A program made the position numbers and the translations under genes. The notes below the pieces were generated by a model. It was given only the letters and a program-made list of their open reading frames with translations. It was not told where the DNA came from and made no database searches. Below are positions 6,770-14,791 of a DNA stretch of 16,675 nucleotides, in pieces (the stretch's first letter is position 1; each line of letters begins with the position of its first letter). The stretch covers positions 1-16,675 of the forward strand of contig CAJUSG010000055.1 in NCBI GenBank assembly GCA_910589085.1, given 5' to 3'. This DNA is from an uncultured Oscillospiraceae bacterium. GTDB lineage: Bacteria > Bacillota > Clostridia > Oscillospirales > Oscillospiraceae.

Positions 6770-6797
6770 GAGAACGCTCAAAGGAATGCTCCTCGTT

Positions 6798-6869
6798 TTT
6801 GTGTGACCCATCCATCACCAAAGCTGTGGCCTGGGCGGTGGAAACACCGTACAGGCCTATCTTTTTATC
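6798..6869 (+). ncRNA. Two-hairpin leader RNA element, copy B (moxR-like gene leader)
   Basis: The 27-nt block at 6798-6824 differs from the purF-leader copy at two or three positions only and contains GTGA-CCCATCCA-TCAC, then CCAAAGC. After a 3-nt linker, the 30-nt hairpin (6828-6857) is GGCCTG, GG, CGGTG, the tetraloop GAAA, CACCG, TA, CAGGCC. Its paired bases differ from copy A by compensatory changes (for example C-G to G-C, C-G to T-A, A-T to G-C) while the loop is unchanged. A U-rich tract TATCTTTTTATC follows (6858-6869), and the start codon of the moxR-like gene is 33 nt from the hairpin end, compared with 31 nt for copy A. It could act as a riboswitch-like leader, an attenuator or a small RNA. 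Confidence 0.6.
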
Positions 6870-6890
6870 AGGAAAGGAAGTGCTTCGGCA

Positions 6891-7799
6891 ATGCTTTCAT
6901 TTCTGAAGGAGGAAGGGGTAAGCCCCGGACTGCTGGAGGAATTGAAACGGTTCCGGGAGAACAATCCCCCGGAGCTGCCGGAGCGGGTTCCTGTCCCCCA
7001 ATTCCGCTACTACGGGCGTGAGGTTTGGGAGCAGGCCGTCGCCGCGCTGCTGTGCGGGAAAAACCTGCTGCTCACCGGGGGCAAGGCCACCGGCAAAAAC
7101 GTGTTGGTGGAAAACCTGGCCGCGGTGTTCGGACGCCCCGCGTGGAACGTGTCGTTTCATGTGAACCTGGACGCCTCCGGGCTGATTGGCGCGGACACCT
7201 TTACAGACGGGCAGGTCCGTTTCCGCCCCGGACCTGTTTACCAGTGCGCCCGATACGGGGGTTTCGGTATTCTGGACGAGATCAACATGGCGAAAAACGA
7301 GGCCCTGGCTGTCCTCCACGCCGCCCTGGATTTCCGGCGGGTGCTGGACATCCCCGGATACGAGCGGGTGCCCGTCTCCCCCGCCGCCCGCTTTATCGCC
7401 ACCATGAACTATGGCTACGCCGGCACCCGGGAGCTGAACGAGGCCCTGGCCTCCCGGTTTGTGGTCATCCAGATGCCCGCCATCAGCCCGGAAAATCTGG
7501 ACCGGCTGCTGGAATACCGCTGCCCCGCCCTGAAGAAGAAGTACCGGCAGCAGTTCGGCCAGTTGTTCTTCGATCTGCAAAAGAAGTGCGAGGGCGGCGA
7601 GATCTCCACCAAGGCCCTGGACCTGCGGGGGCTGCTGGACGCCCTGGAGCTGATGGCGGCGGGGGTGCTCTCCGGCCCCGCCCTGGACATGGGGATCACC
7701 AACAAGACCGCCGACAGCTACGAGCAGGGCCTGATCCGGGACGTGATGGCGACGAGGGTGTCCCCCAAGCTCACCCGAGCCGAGCTGTTTGCCCCGTGA
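6891..7799 (+). CDS. MoxR-type AAA+ ATPase
   Basis: ATPase of 302 aa that usually works as a chaperone with a VWA-domain partner to insert metals or cofactors or to remodel protein complexes. It has a Walker A GGKATGKN (63-70) in which Asn replaces the usual Thr/Ser after GK, Walker B GFGILDE (124-130), sensor-1 region FIATMNYGYAG with N173, and the arginine-finger region ALASRF (185-190). These fit the AAA_5/MoxR-CbbQ-NorQ group. The start at 6891 follows AAGGAAG at about 10 nt. Its stop overlaps the GTG of the VWA gene by 4 nt, which implies translational coupling and a joint complex. The leader carries a promoter and a structured RNA element. Confidence 0.88.
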   Translation: MLSFLKEEGVSPGLLEELKRFRENNPPELPERVPVPQFRYYGREVWEQAVAALLCGKNLLLTGGKATGKNVLVENLAAVFGRPAWNVSFHVNLDASGLIGADTFTDGQVRFRPGPVYQCARYGGFGILDEINMAKNEALAVLHAALDFRRVLDIPGYERVPVSPAARFIATMNYGYAGTRELNEALASRFVVIQMPAISPENLDRLLEYRCPALKKKYRQQFGQLFFDLQKKCEGGEISTKALDLRGLLDALELMAAGVLSGPALDMGITNKTADSYEQGLIRDVMATRVSPKLTRAELFAP

Positions 7800-9529
7800 G
7801 CGCCCACCGCACCGCCGGGCAGCGCCGGGCGCTGAACCAGGTCTGGAACGGGGCGGGGATTTACGGCTTTGAGCCTCTGTTCCTGTCCCTGAACGCCGAC
7901 GGCACCCCGAACCTCTACTTGAATACCATCGTGGGCTGTGTCCGCAAATGGTACGGGGAGGAGGGCCCGGCCAAGCTCTTTGGGGCCTGGGCGGGGGACC
8001 GGCGGCAGGCCCTGCTGGACGACCTGGCCTGGCTGGCCCTGGAGAGCGCCGCCTATCAGAGAGAGCTGCCCCGGCGGCCCGTTCTGGCCGGTCTGCGCCG
8101 GGACTGGGCGGTGGAGTTCTTTGATAAGGAGCACACCCTCTCCCGCCAGGAGTGGATGGCAAAAAACCAGCTGAGCTACACCATGCAGTCCGCCCGGTGG
8201 AGGGCAGTGCTGGGAAAGCGCCCCCCGGTGATGACCCCCTATGAAAGGCGGCTGTCCGCCGCGTTGGCCTTGGGGCCAATGGAGGAACAGGAGCTTTTTC
8301 CCGCCATTTTGGAGCTGTTTGCCCGCTTTCGCCTCTTTGACGGCAGGAGCCGCCCGCCTTCCGCCTTGCGGCTTCACCTCACGGGAAAATGGGCCGGGGT
8401 GATGACCCGGCTGATGCCCACAGAGATCGTCCACACCGATGTGGCCTCTGTCGGACACGGAAAGGGGTCAGATGAGGAGGACAGCACAAAGTTGGACATC
8501 CGCCGAGCCAGTATCCGGCTGAAGGAGGACGTTTCCTCTGACCGGCTGTACATCCAGAGCTGCTTCGGCCCCTCCCTCCTGCCCCAGCGGGAGCTGGCGG
8601 CGGCGGAGCAGAAGCTGTGCGCCGGCCTCCATTTGGGCTGTCATCTGTGGTACACTGCCGGGGTCCCCACCCCGGAGCAAGCACCCGGCGGGGAGGCCCG
8701 CCGGCTGGCGGAGCAGGCCCGGCTCCAGCAGGAGCACAACCGGGAGGCTTTCTCAGCGGACGCTGCCCTCTACCAAAACACTATCCGGCGGCTGACGGAG
8801 CAGATTCAAAACTGTATCCGGGTCCACAGCCAGGCGGAGGAGGAGACCGCCCGGAGCGGAAAGTTGAACACCCCCCGTGTCTGGCGGGCGGCGGCGCTGT
8901 CCGACCGGCGGGTCTTTGTCCGGGAGACGGACTCCGCCCGCCCCGGCTTTTCGGTGGACCTGCTGCTGGACGCCTCCTCCTCCCGGATGCACTGTCAGGA
9001 GGCCGTCGCCGCCCAGGGGTACATCCTGGCCGAGAGCCTGGCCCGGTGCGGCGTACCCGTGCGGGTGTCCGGCTTTTGCAGCCTGCGGGGGTACACCGTC
9101 CTCCGGGTGCTCAAGGACTTCGGGGACAGCAGCGGTCAGGTATTCCGCTACTTCGCCGCTGGCTGGAACCGGGATGGCCTGGTCCTCCGGGCGGCGGGAG
9201 AACTGCTGGAGGTCCCCCCAGAGCAAAGACGGCTTTTTCTGCTCCTCACCGACGCCAGCCCCAACGACAGCCGCCGCATCCCGCCGGGCGGGGACTACCC
9301 CTTCGGCCGCGACTACGCCGACGCTCCGGCGGTGGAGGACGCCGCCCGGGAGGTCCGGGCCCTGGAGCGTCAGGGCTGCCATGTGGGGGCGATCTTTATG
9401 GGTCCCAGCCTTAACATACCGTCTGCGGAGACCATTTATGGGAAAAGCCTGGCCCGCATCCATACCCTGGACCAGCTGGCCTCCGCTGCGGGGAGGCTGA
9501 TCCAGACGGAAATACAGGAGTTGGAGTAG
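7796..9529 (+). CDS. VWA-domain protein, partner of the MoxR-type ATPase (CobT/NorD-like)
   Basis: Protein of 577 aa with a C-terminal von Willebrand factor A domain. The frame is open much further upstream, but that part overlaps the ATPase gene; the GTG at 7796 in GTGA, overlapping its stop, is the natural coupled start. The first ~380 residues are mostly helical, charged and without a recognised domain. The MIDAS metal site is visible as DASSS (392-396, pattern DxSxS) and LLLTDASPND (D486). The order and size match the two-gene MoxR/VWA modules such as NorQ/NorD and CbbQ/CbbO, in which the VWA protein recruits the client. The client is unknown here. cstA follows 76 nt downstream on the same strand. 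Confidence 0.88.
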   Translation: MSAHRTAGQRRALNQVWNGAGIYGFEPLFLSLNADGTPNLYLNTIVGCVRKWYGEEGPAKLFGAWAGDRRQALLDDLAWLALESAAYQRELPRRPVLAGLRRDWAVEFFDKEHTLSRQEWMAKNQLSYTMQSARWRAVLGKRPPVMTPYERRLSAALALGPMEEQELFPAILELFARFRLFDGRSRPPSALRLHLTGKWAGVMTRLMPTEIVHTDVASVGHGKGSDEEDSTKLDIRRASIRLKEDVSSDRLYIQSCFGPSLLPQRELAAAEQKLCAGLHLGCHLWYTAGVPTPEQAPGGEARRLAEQARLQQEHNREAFSADAALYQNTIRRLTEQIQNCIRVHSQAEEETARSGKLNTPRVWRAAALSDRRVFVRETDSARPGFSVDLLLDASSSRMHCQEAVAAQGYILAESLARCGVPVRVSGFCSLRGYTVLRVLKDFGDSSGQVFRYFAAGWNRDGLVLRAAGELLEVPPEQRRLFLLLTDASPNDSRRIPPGGDYPFGRDYADAPAVEDAAREVRALERQGCHVGAIFMGPSLNIPSAETIYGKSLARIHTLDQLASAAGRLIQTEIQELE

Positions 9530-9531
9530 AA

Positions 9532-9577
9532 GGACCTTTAGCTTTGTTAAACGGTCCGGCCGCGGGCCATACGCGGC
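9532..9577 (+). other. Two small hairpins between the VWA gene and cstA
   Basis: GGACC-TTTA, loop GCTTTGT, TAAA-C-GGTCC (9532-9557) forms a 9-bp stem with one bulge, starting 3 nt after the VWA stop. GCCGCG...CGCGGC (9559-9577) forms a second, 6-bp stem. No U-run follows either, so they do not look like intrinsic terminators. They could be processing or stability structures that set separate mRNA levels for cstA. Confidence 0.3.
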
Positions 9578-9605
9578 GGGACTGAAATTTAAGGGAGGTA
9601 TATTT

Positions 9606-11093
9606 ATGGTAAGTTTTCTTGTGTGTTTGGCCCTGTTGATTGCCGGCTACTTTGTCTACGGCAAAGTGGTTGACAGCACCTTCGGCCCGGATGACCGGGA
9701 GACCCCCGCCGTCCGCATCAACGACGGGGTGGACTACGTGGTCATGCCCCAGTGGAAGCTGTTCCTGGTCCAGTTGCTGAATATCGCCGGCCTGGGCCCC
9801 ATCTTCGGCGCTCTGTCCGGCTCCCTGTGGGGCCCCAGCGTCTTCCTGTGGATCACCTTCGGCACCATCTTCGCCGGCGGCGTCCACGACTACTTCGCCG
9901 GGATGCTCTCTGAGCGTAACGAGGGTGCGTCCGTCTCTGAGATCACCGGTATCTATCTGGGCGGCGGCATGAAGAACGTCATGCGGGTGTTCAGCGTGGT
10001 GCTGCTCATCATGGTGGGCACCGTCTTTGCCGTGGGCCCCGCCGGCCTGCTCCAGCTGCTGTGCAAGAACGCCGGCGGCATCCTGGCCAACAAGATGTTC
10101 TGGCTCATCCTCATCCTGATCTACTACTTCATCGCCACCTTTATCTCTGTGGACAAGGTCATCGGCAAGATCTACCCCGTGTTCGGCATCTGCCTGATCA
10201 TTATGGCCGTGGGCGTGGCCTTCGGCGTGATTACCAACTCCAACTACGTCATCCCTGAGCTGTGGGATCACCTGTACAACATGCACCCCTCCGGCACCCC
10301 CATCTGGAGCTTCATGTTCATCACCGTGGCCTGCGGGGCCATCTCCGGCTTCCACGCCACTCAGTCCCCGCTGATGGCCCGGTGCATGAAGTCTGAGCGC
10401 CAGGGCCACATGGTGTTCTACGGCGCCATGATCTCCGAGGGCATCATCGCCCTGATCTGGGCCGCCGCCGGCTGCTCCATCTACACCGGCGCCGAGCTGC
10501 TGGGCATGGGTGCCGGCGGCCCCACCGCCGTCTACGACATCTGCCAGAAGACCATGGGCTCCGCCGGTATGGTGCTGGCCATGCTGGGCGTCATCGCCTG
10601 CCCCATCACCTCCGGCGACACCGCCTTCCGCTCCGCACGCCTCACCCTGGCCGACTGGTTCAAGATCGACCAGAAGAACTACGCCAACCGCCTGAAGCTG
10701 TGCGTCCCCGTGCTGGGCGCGGGTGCCATCTTGGGCATCGGCAACGCCCTGGGCAAGATCGACTACAATGTCATCTGGAGGTACTTCAGCTGGTCCAACC
10801 AGACCCTGGCCATGATCGTCCTCTGGGCGGCCAGCATGTACCTGTTCCAGCAGAAGAAGAACTACTGGATCACCGCCGTCCCCGCCACCTTTATGAGCGC
10901 GGTGTCCTGTACCTACTTCATCCTGGGCGAGGAGTGCCTGGGCCAGCTGCTCAACAAGCATGAGGTGGTGGACGGCGCCCGCAAGCTGGTGGCCTACAAC
11001 ACCGCCCTGGCCTACCCCGTGGGTATCGTGTTCGCCGCCGCCCTGCTGGGTATCTTCCTCTACGCCACCAGGAAGCAGACCGCCAAGGCCTAA
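9606..11093 (+). CDS. cstA: CstA-family carbon starvation / peptide-pyruvate transporter
   Basis: Integral membrane protein of 495 aa with many hydrophobic segments spread over its length. The N-terminal region shows family signatures (YFVYGKVVDSTFGPDD, TPAVRINDGVDYVVMP, LNIAGLGPIFGALSG, IFAGGVHDYFAGMLSERNEG), and the middle GFHATQSPLMARCM and CPITSGDTAFRSARL. CstA homologues import peptides or pyruvate during carbon limitation. At about 500 aa this is the short form common in Firmicutes; E. coli CstA is about 700 aa. GGGAGG lies 7 nt before the ATG. It is on the same strand as the MoxR/VWA pair, 76 nt behind it, so it may share their mRNA or the RNA-element control. A strong terminator follows. 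Confidence 0.93.
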   Translation: MVSFLVCLALLIAGYFVYGKVVDSTFGPDDRETPAVRINDGVDYVVMPQWKLFLVQLLNIAGLGPIFGALSGSLWGPSVFLWITFGTIFAGGVHDYFAGMLSERNEGASVSEITGIYLGGGMKNVMRVFSVVLLIMVGTVFAVGPAGLLQLLCKNAGGILANKMFWLILILIYYFIATFISVDKVIGKIYPVFGICLIIMAVGVAFGVITNSNYVIPELWDHLYNMHPSGTPIWSFMFITVACGAISGFHATQSPLMARCMKSERQGHMVFYGAMISEGIIALIWAAAGCSIYTGAELLGMGAGGPTAVYDICQKTMGSAGMVLAMLGVIACPITSGDTAFRSARLTLADWFKIDQKNYANRLKLCVPVLGAGAILGIGNALGKIDYNVIWRYFSWSNQTLAMIVLWAASMYLFQQKKNYWITAVPATFMSAVSCTYFILGEECLGQLLNKHEVVDGARKLVAYNTALAYPVGIVFAAALLGIFLYATRKQTAKA

Positions 11094-11102
11094 CACCAAA
11101 AC

Positions 11103-11145
11103 ACCAGCCGCTGCCTGTACGACAGCGGCTGGTATTCTGCTTGTC
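11103..11145 (+). terminator. Intrinsic terminator after cstA
   Basis: Perfect 11-bp stem ACCAGCCGCTG / CAGCGGCTGGT (11103-11113 with 11123-11133) with a 9-nt loop, followed by a U-rich ATTCTGCTTGTCTT. It closes the cluster 9 nt after the cstA stop and just before the next promoter. Confidence 0.85.
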
Positions 11146-11174
11146 TTGACGCCTGGGGGCCGACATGGTAAAAT
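11146..11174 (+). promoter_or_regulatory. Sigma-A promoter for the DUF3795 gene
   Basis: TTGACG (11146-11151), a 17-nt spacer and TAAAAT (11169-11174). Transcription would begin near 11181, about 30 nt before the GTG start. Confidence 0.75.
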
Positions 11175-11210
11175 CAGTTCGTTTAATTTTCGTTTTGGAG
11201 GTATCTCGCT

Positions 11211-11546
11211 GTGAAAGACATGATTGCATATTGCGGACTGAACTGTGAAAAATGCGACGCCTATCTTGCGACCATTCACGATGACCAAGTGTTGCGTGAA
11301 AAAACCGCAAAATTATGGGCTGAGTTAAATCAAGCTCCCATTCTGCCTGAACATATCAACTGTCAAGGCTGCCGCGTTGAGGGAGTGAAAACGGTATTTT
11401 GCGACAGTCTCTGTGAAATTCGCCAGTGTGCGCTGAAAAAGGGCGTTGCGACCTGCGGTGACTGTCCGGAGCTGGAAAATTGTCAAATTGTTGGAGCGGT
11501 TATCTCCAATAACCCCGAAGCTCTGGAAAATCTGAAAAGGAACTAG
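11211..11546 (+). CDS. Cysteine-rich DUF3795 protein
   Basis: Small protein of 111 aa with eleven cysteines in the DUF3795 pattern: YCGLNCEKC (7-15), INCQGC (49-54), FCDSLCEIRQC (63-73) and TCGDCPELENC (81-91). Such spacing suggests binding of zinc or an Fe-S cluster; the function of the family is not established. GGAGG lies 9 nt before the GTG at 11211; an ATG three codons later at 11220 would also give a family-like start (MIAYCGLNC). GC content is clearly lower than in cstA and the following gene, which suggests a separate origin or horizontal acquisition. It has its own promoter, and the next gene starts 10 nt downstream. Confidence 0.85.
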   Translation: MKDMIAYCGLNCEKCDAYLATIHDDQVLREKTAKLWAELNQAPILPEHINCQGCRVEGVKTVFCDSLCEIRQCALKKGVATCGDCPELENCQIVGAVISNNPEALENLKRN

Positions 11547-11556
11547 GCGATCATCC

Positions 11557-12417
11557 ATGCTATTCAAACCAGTACAGCTGGGCCGGGAGGCCCTGGATAA
11601 GGACGTCCTGATTGCGGACCGGAAATCCTGCAAGCGCTTCGGCCCCTGCGGGGTAGGGGAGAGGGCCCTGTATCTCAGCAGCTTCTACCGCAGTTGCCGG
11701 TACTATCTGCCCTACGGCGGGATCACCCGGGTCTTCAAGCGGGTGGCCATGAGCAAGGGGGGCTACTCCCACAAGGGCGTGTTCGCCTCCATCCCCTATC
11801 TGGTGGTGGAGTACGACGGCGGCCGGGAGAAGCAGTGCACTTACAAATACGAGGAGCAGGTGGACCAGCTGCTGGCCTATCTGAAGCGGGTCCGCCCGGA
11901 GATCAAACAGGTGAGCGCGGCGGCGGAGGTCCGTCTGGAGGAGCGGGTACGGGAACAGCCTCCCAAACCGGAGCTGACCGGGGAGGCCCTGGACACGCTG
12001 AAGGCGCTCAAGGCGGCGGAGGCCGTTCTGGAGAAGCGGCCCGACCTGTATCTGGAGCTGAGCAAATCCGCCCGGCAGCTGAGGGAGCTGAACCTCATCC
12101 TCTCCGCCCGCCGGGGCGGGAAAATGAAAAAACGAGAAGAAGATATCCCGTCCCGCGCGGAGCGGGCCAAGGAAGCTATGGAGGCGTTTTTGCAGGACTA
12201 CACCCCCTTCCCCCTCCCGGCTCGCTACGCCCACCCCATCGTCCTCCGGCGGATGGGGCGCTGTATTGAGACGGGCCGGGCTACTACCCCCGAACAGGCC
12301 CTGGAGGCAGTCAAGTCGGACCTGAAAGCCCTGAACTCCTCCGTCCAGGTGAGCCAGGAGGAGCACGACGAGGTGGTGGCCGTGAAGGCCATGTTTTTGA
12401 ACGAGGACTACAGATAA
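11557..12417 (+). CDS. Conserved-looking hypothetical protein, 286 aa
   Basis: I do not recognise this family. The first ~105 residues look like a compact mixed fold rich in Tyr, Arg and Gly (ADRKSCKRFGPCGVGERAL, YLPYGGITRVFKRVAMSKGG, EYDGGREKQCTYKYEEQVD), with no signal peptide or membrane segment. From about 110 to 190 it is strongly helical and charged, probably coiled-coil, with a Pro-rich break (REQPPKPELTGEAL) and a basic patch RRGGKMKKREEDIP. The last ~90 residues are again helical. Codon use is GC-rich and normal for the region. The ribosome site is weak (AAGGA about 15 nt upstream) and the start is 10 nt after the DUF3795 stop, which suggests cotranscription. A strong terminator follows. 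Predicted to be cytosolic. Confidence 0.75.
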   Translation: MLFKPVQLGREALDKDVLIADRKSCKRFGPCGVGERALYLSSFYRSCRYYLPYGGITRVFKRVAMSKGGYSHKGVFASIPYLVVEYDGGREKQCTYKYEEQVDQLLAYLKRVRPEIKQVSAAAEVRLEERVREQPPKPELTGEALDTLKALKAAEAVLEKRPDLYLELSKSARQLRELNLILSARRGGKMKKREEDIPSRAERAKEAMEAFLQDYTPFPLPARYAHPIVLRRMGRCIETGRATTPEQALEAVKSDLKALNSSVQVSQEEHDEVVAVKAMFLNEDYR

Positions 12418-12431
12418 AACCGAAAATACTG

Positions 12432-12479
12432 AAAAACGATACAGCTGCCTGTTTAATGTCAGGCAGTCGTATCGTTTTT
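12432..12479. terminator. Bidirectional intrinsic terminator
   Basis: Two 20-nt arms (12432-12451 and 12460-12479) pair over 18 Watson-Crick pairs, one G-T pair and one mismatch, with an 8-nt loop TTTAATGT. One end is A5 and the other T5, so it can terminate the plus-strand 286-aa gene and also the minus-strand peptidase C26 fragment that ends at 12506. Confidence 0.9.
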
Positions 12480-12505
12480 ATTAATTTGTCTGGCAGGTTA
12501 TTCGC

Positions 12506-12871
12506 CTAGCGGTTGCAGCTTCTGACAAATGCGGAAATAATCTCCTGCTGAGTCGGATCAGACCAGGCCATCATTTCCGGGTGCCACTGTACTCCCAGGA
12601 AGAAACGGTTTTTTGGATTCTCCGCCAGCTCGACTGCTTCAAGGATACCGTCTTCCGAACGGGCAGTTATTTTTAAACCGGGGGCGCACTCATCCACCGC
12701 CATATGATGGAAAGAATTGACGCCCATACTATCACAATCCACAAGAGAATAGAGCAAGGAACCTTTTTCCACCTTTGCTCTGTGAGAGGGAATCTGCCTG
12801 GGATACATGGGCAGGGTATGAGAACTGAATCCGGAGTCCGGAATATGTTGGATCAGGGTGCCGCCCAGAGC
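12506..12871 (-). pseudogene. Peptidase C26 / gamma-glutamyl-GABA hydrolase-like protein, C-terminal fragment
   Basis: Class I glutamine-amidotransferase-like hydrolase of the PuuD group, only the C-terminal ~120 of about 240 residues. On the minus strand the frame reads ALGGTLIQHIPDSG, then VNSFHHMAVDECAPGLKIT, then FFLGVQWHPEMM. The triad His and Glu (QWHPE) are present but the nucleophile Cys region (usually GICRG) is missing. Homology begins exactly where gltB homology begins on the other strand (about 12865-12872), so the 5' half was lost at a rearrangement point. GC content is visibly lower than in gltB. There is an internal ATG at 12808, but the 100-residue product from it would lack the nucleophile. 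Confidence 0.75.
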
Positions 12872-13320
12872 GGTTCTGCGTGCGCAACTCCGGGGCGGTA
12901 GCCGTGGTGGAGGGCGTGGGCGACCACGGCTGCGAGTATATGACGGGAGGCCGGGCGGTCATCCTGGGCAAGACGGGCCGCAACTTCGCCGCCGGCATGT
13001 CGGGGGGCATCGCCTATGTGCTGGACGAGGACCACGACCTGTACCTGCGGCTGAATAAGGACCAGGTCATTATCGACAGCCTGACCGAGAGACAGGACAT
13101 CCAGGAACTGCGCCAGCTTATTGAGGAGCATGTGGCCGCCACTGGCTCGGAGAAGGGCCGGGAAATTCTGGCGGCGTTTAAGTCTTATATCCCCTGCTTT
13201 AAGAAGATCATGCCCGGGGACTACTTCCGGATGATCCAGGCCATTGCCCAGCGGGAGGGCCGGGGCATGAGCCGGGAGCAGGCGGAGATCGATGCGTTTT
13301 ACGCCAACACCCAGGGCTGA
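12868..13320 (+). pseudogene. gltB: Glutamate synthase large subunit, C-terminal fragment
   Basis: The last ~150 residues of the GOGAT alpha chain: ERFCVRNSGAVAVVEGVG, EYMTGGRAVILGKTGRNFAA, GMSGGIAYVLDEDHD, then the terminal helices ending at 13320. This is only the end of the GXGXG beta-helix domain; the glutaminase, central and FMN/3Fe-4S synthase domains are absent. Upstream of E (12868) the frame turns into the reverse strand of a peptidase C26 gene. Codon use and GC match gltD, which begins 16 nt downstream, so this end is native and the upstream part has been replaced. As it stands the fragment cannot be a functional synthase subunit. It is either a true deletion or a chimeric assembly. 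Confidence 0.9.
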
Positions 13321-13336
13321 AAGGAGGGCGGACAAG

Positions 13337-14728
<1,392 letters not shown>

Positions 14729-14732
14729 TAGA

Positions 14733-14761
14733 GATTCCACCACGGGGTGGTGCATCTTTTG
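14733..14761 (+). terminator. Probable terminator between gltD and glnN
   Basis: Stem CACCAC-GGG-GTGGTG (14738-14752) extended by GAT/ATC at the outside, followed by TTTT and a further AT-rich stretch. It lies 4 nt after the gltD stop. It may end or partly attenuate the gltD transcript before glnN. Confidence 0.65.
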
Positions 14762-14791
14762 CTAAAATTTAAAAATGGAAGGATGAATAAA

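Noticed and set aside
7025..7795. N-terminal extension of the VWA gene into the ATPase gene
   Set aside because: The frame is open but the codons there are the +1 shadow of a good ATPase; the GTGA overlap gives a natural start at 7796.
6897..8279. 460-codon minus-strand open frame opposite the MoxR/VWA genes
   Set aside because: Antisense shadow with Arg/Pro/Gly-rich sequence and no recognisable motif.
9411..11288. 625-codon minus-strand open frame opposite cstA
   Set aside because: Composition is extremely Gly/Asp/His/Val-rich, as expected from the complement of GC3-rich membrane-protein codons; cstA on the plus strand has full family similarity.
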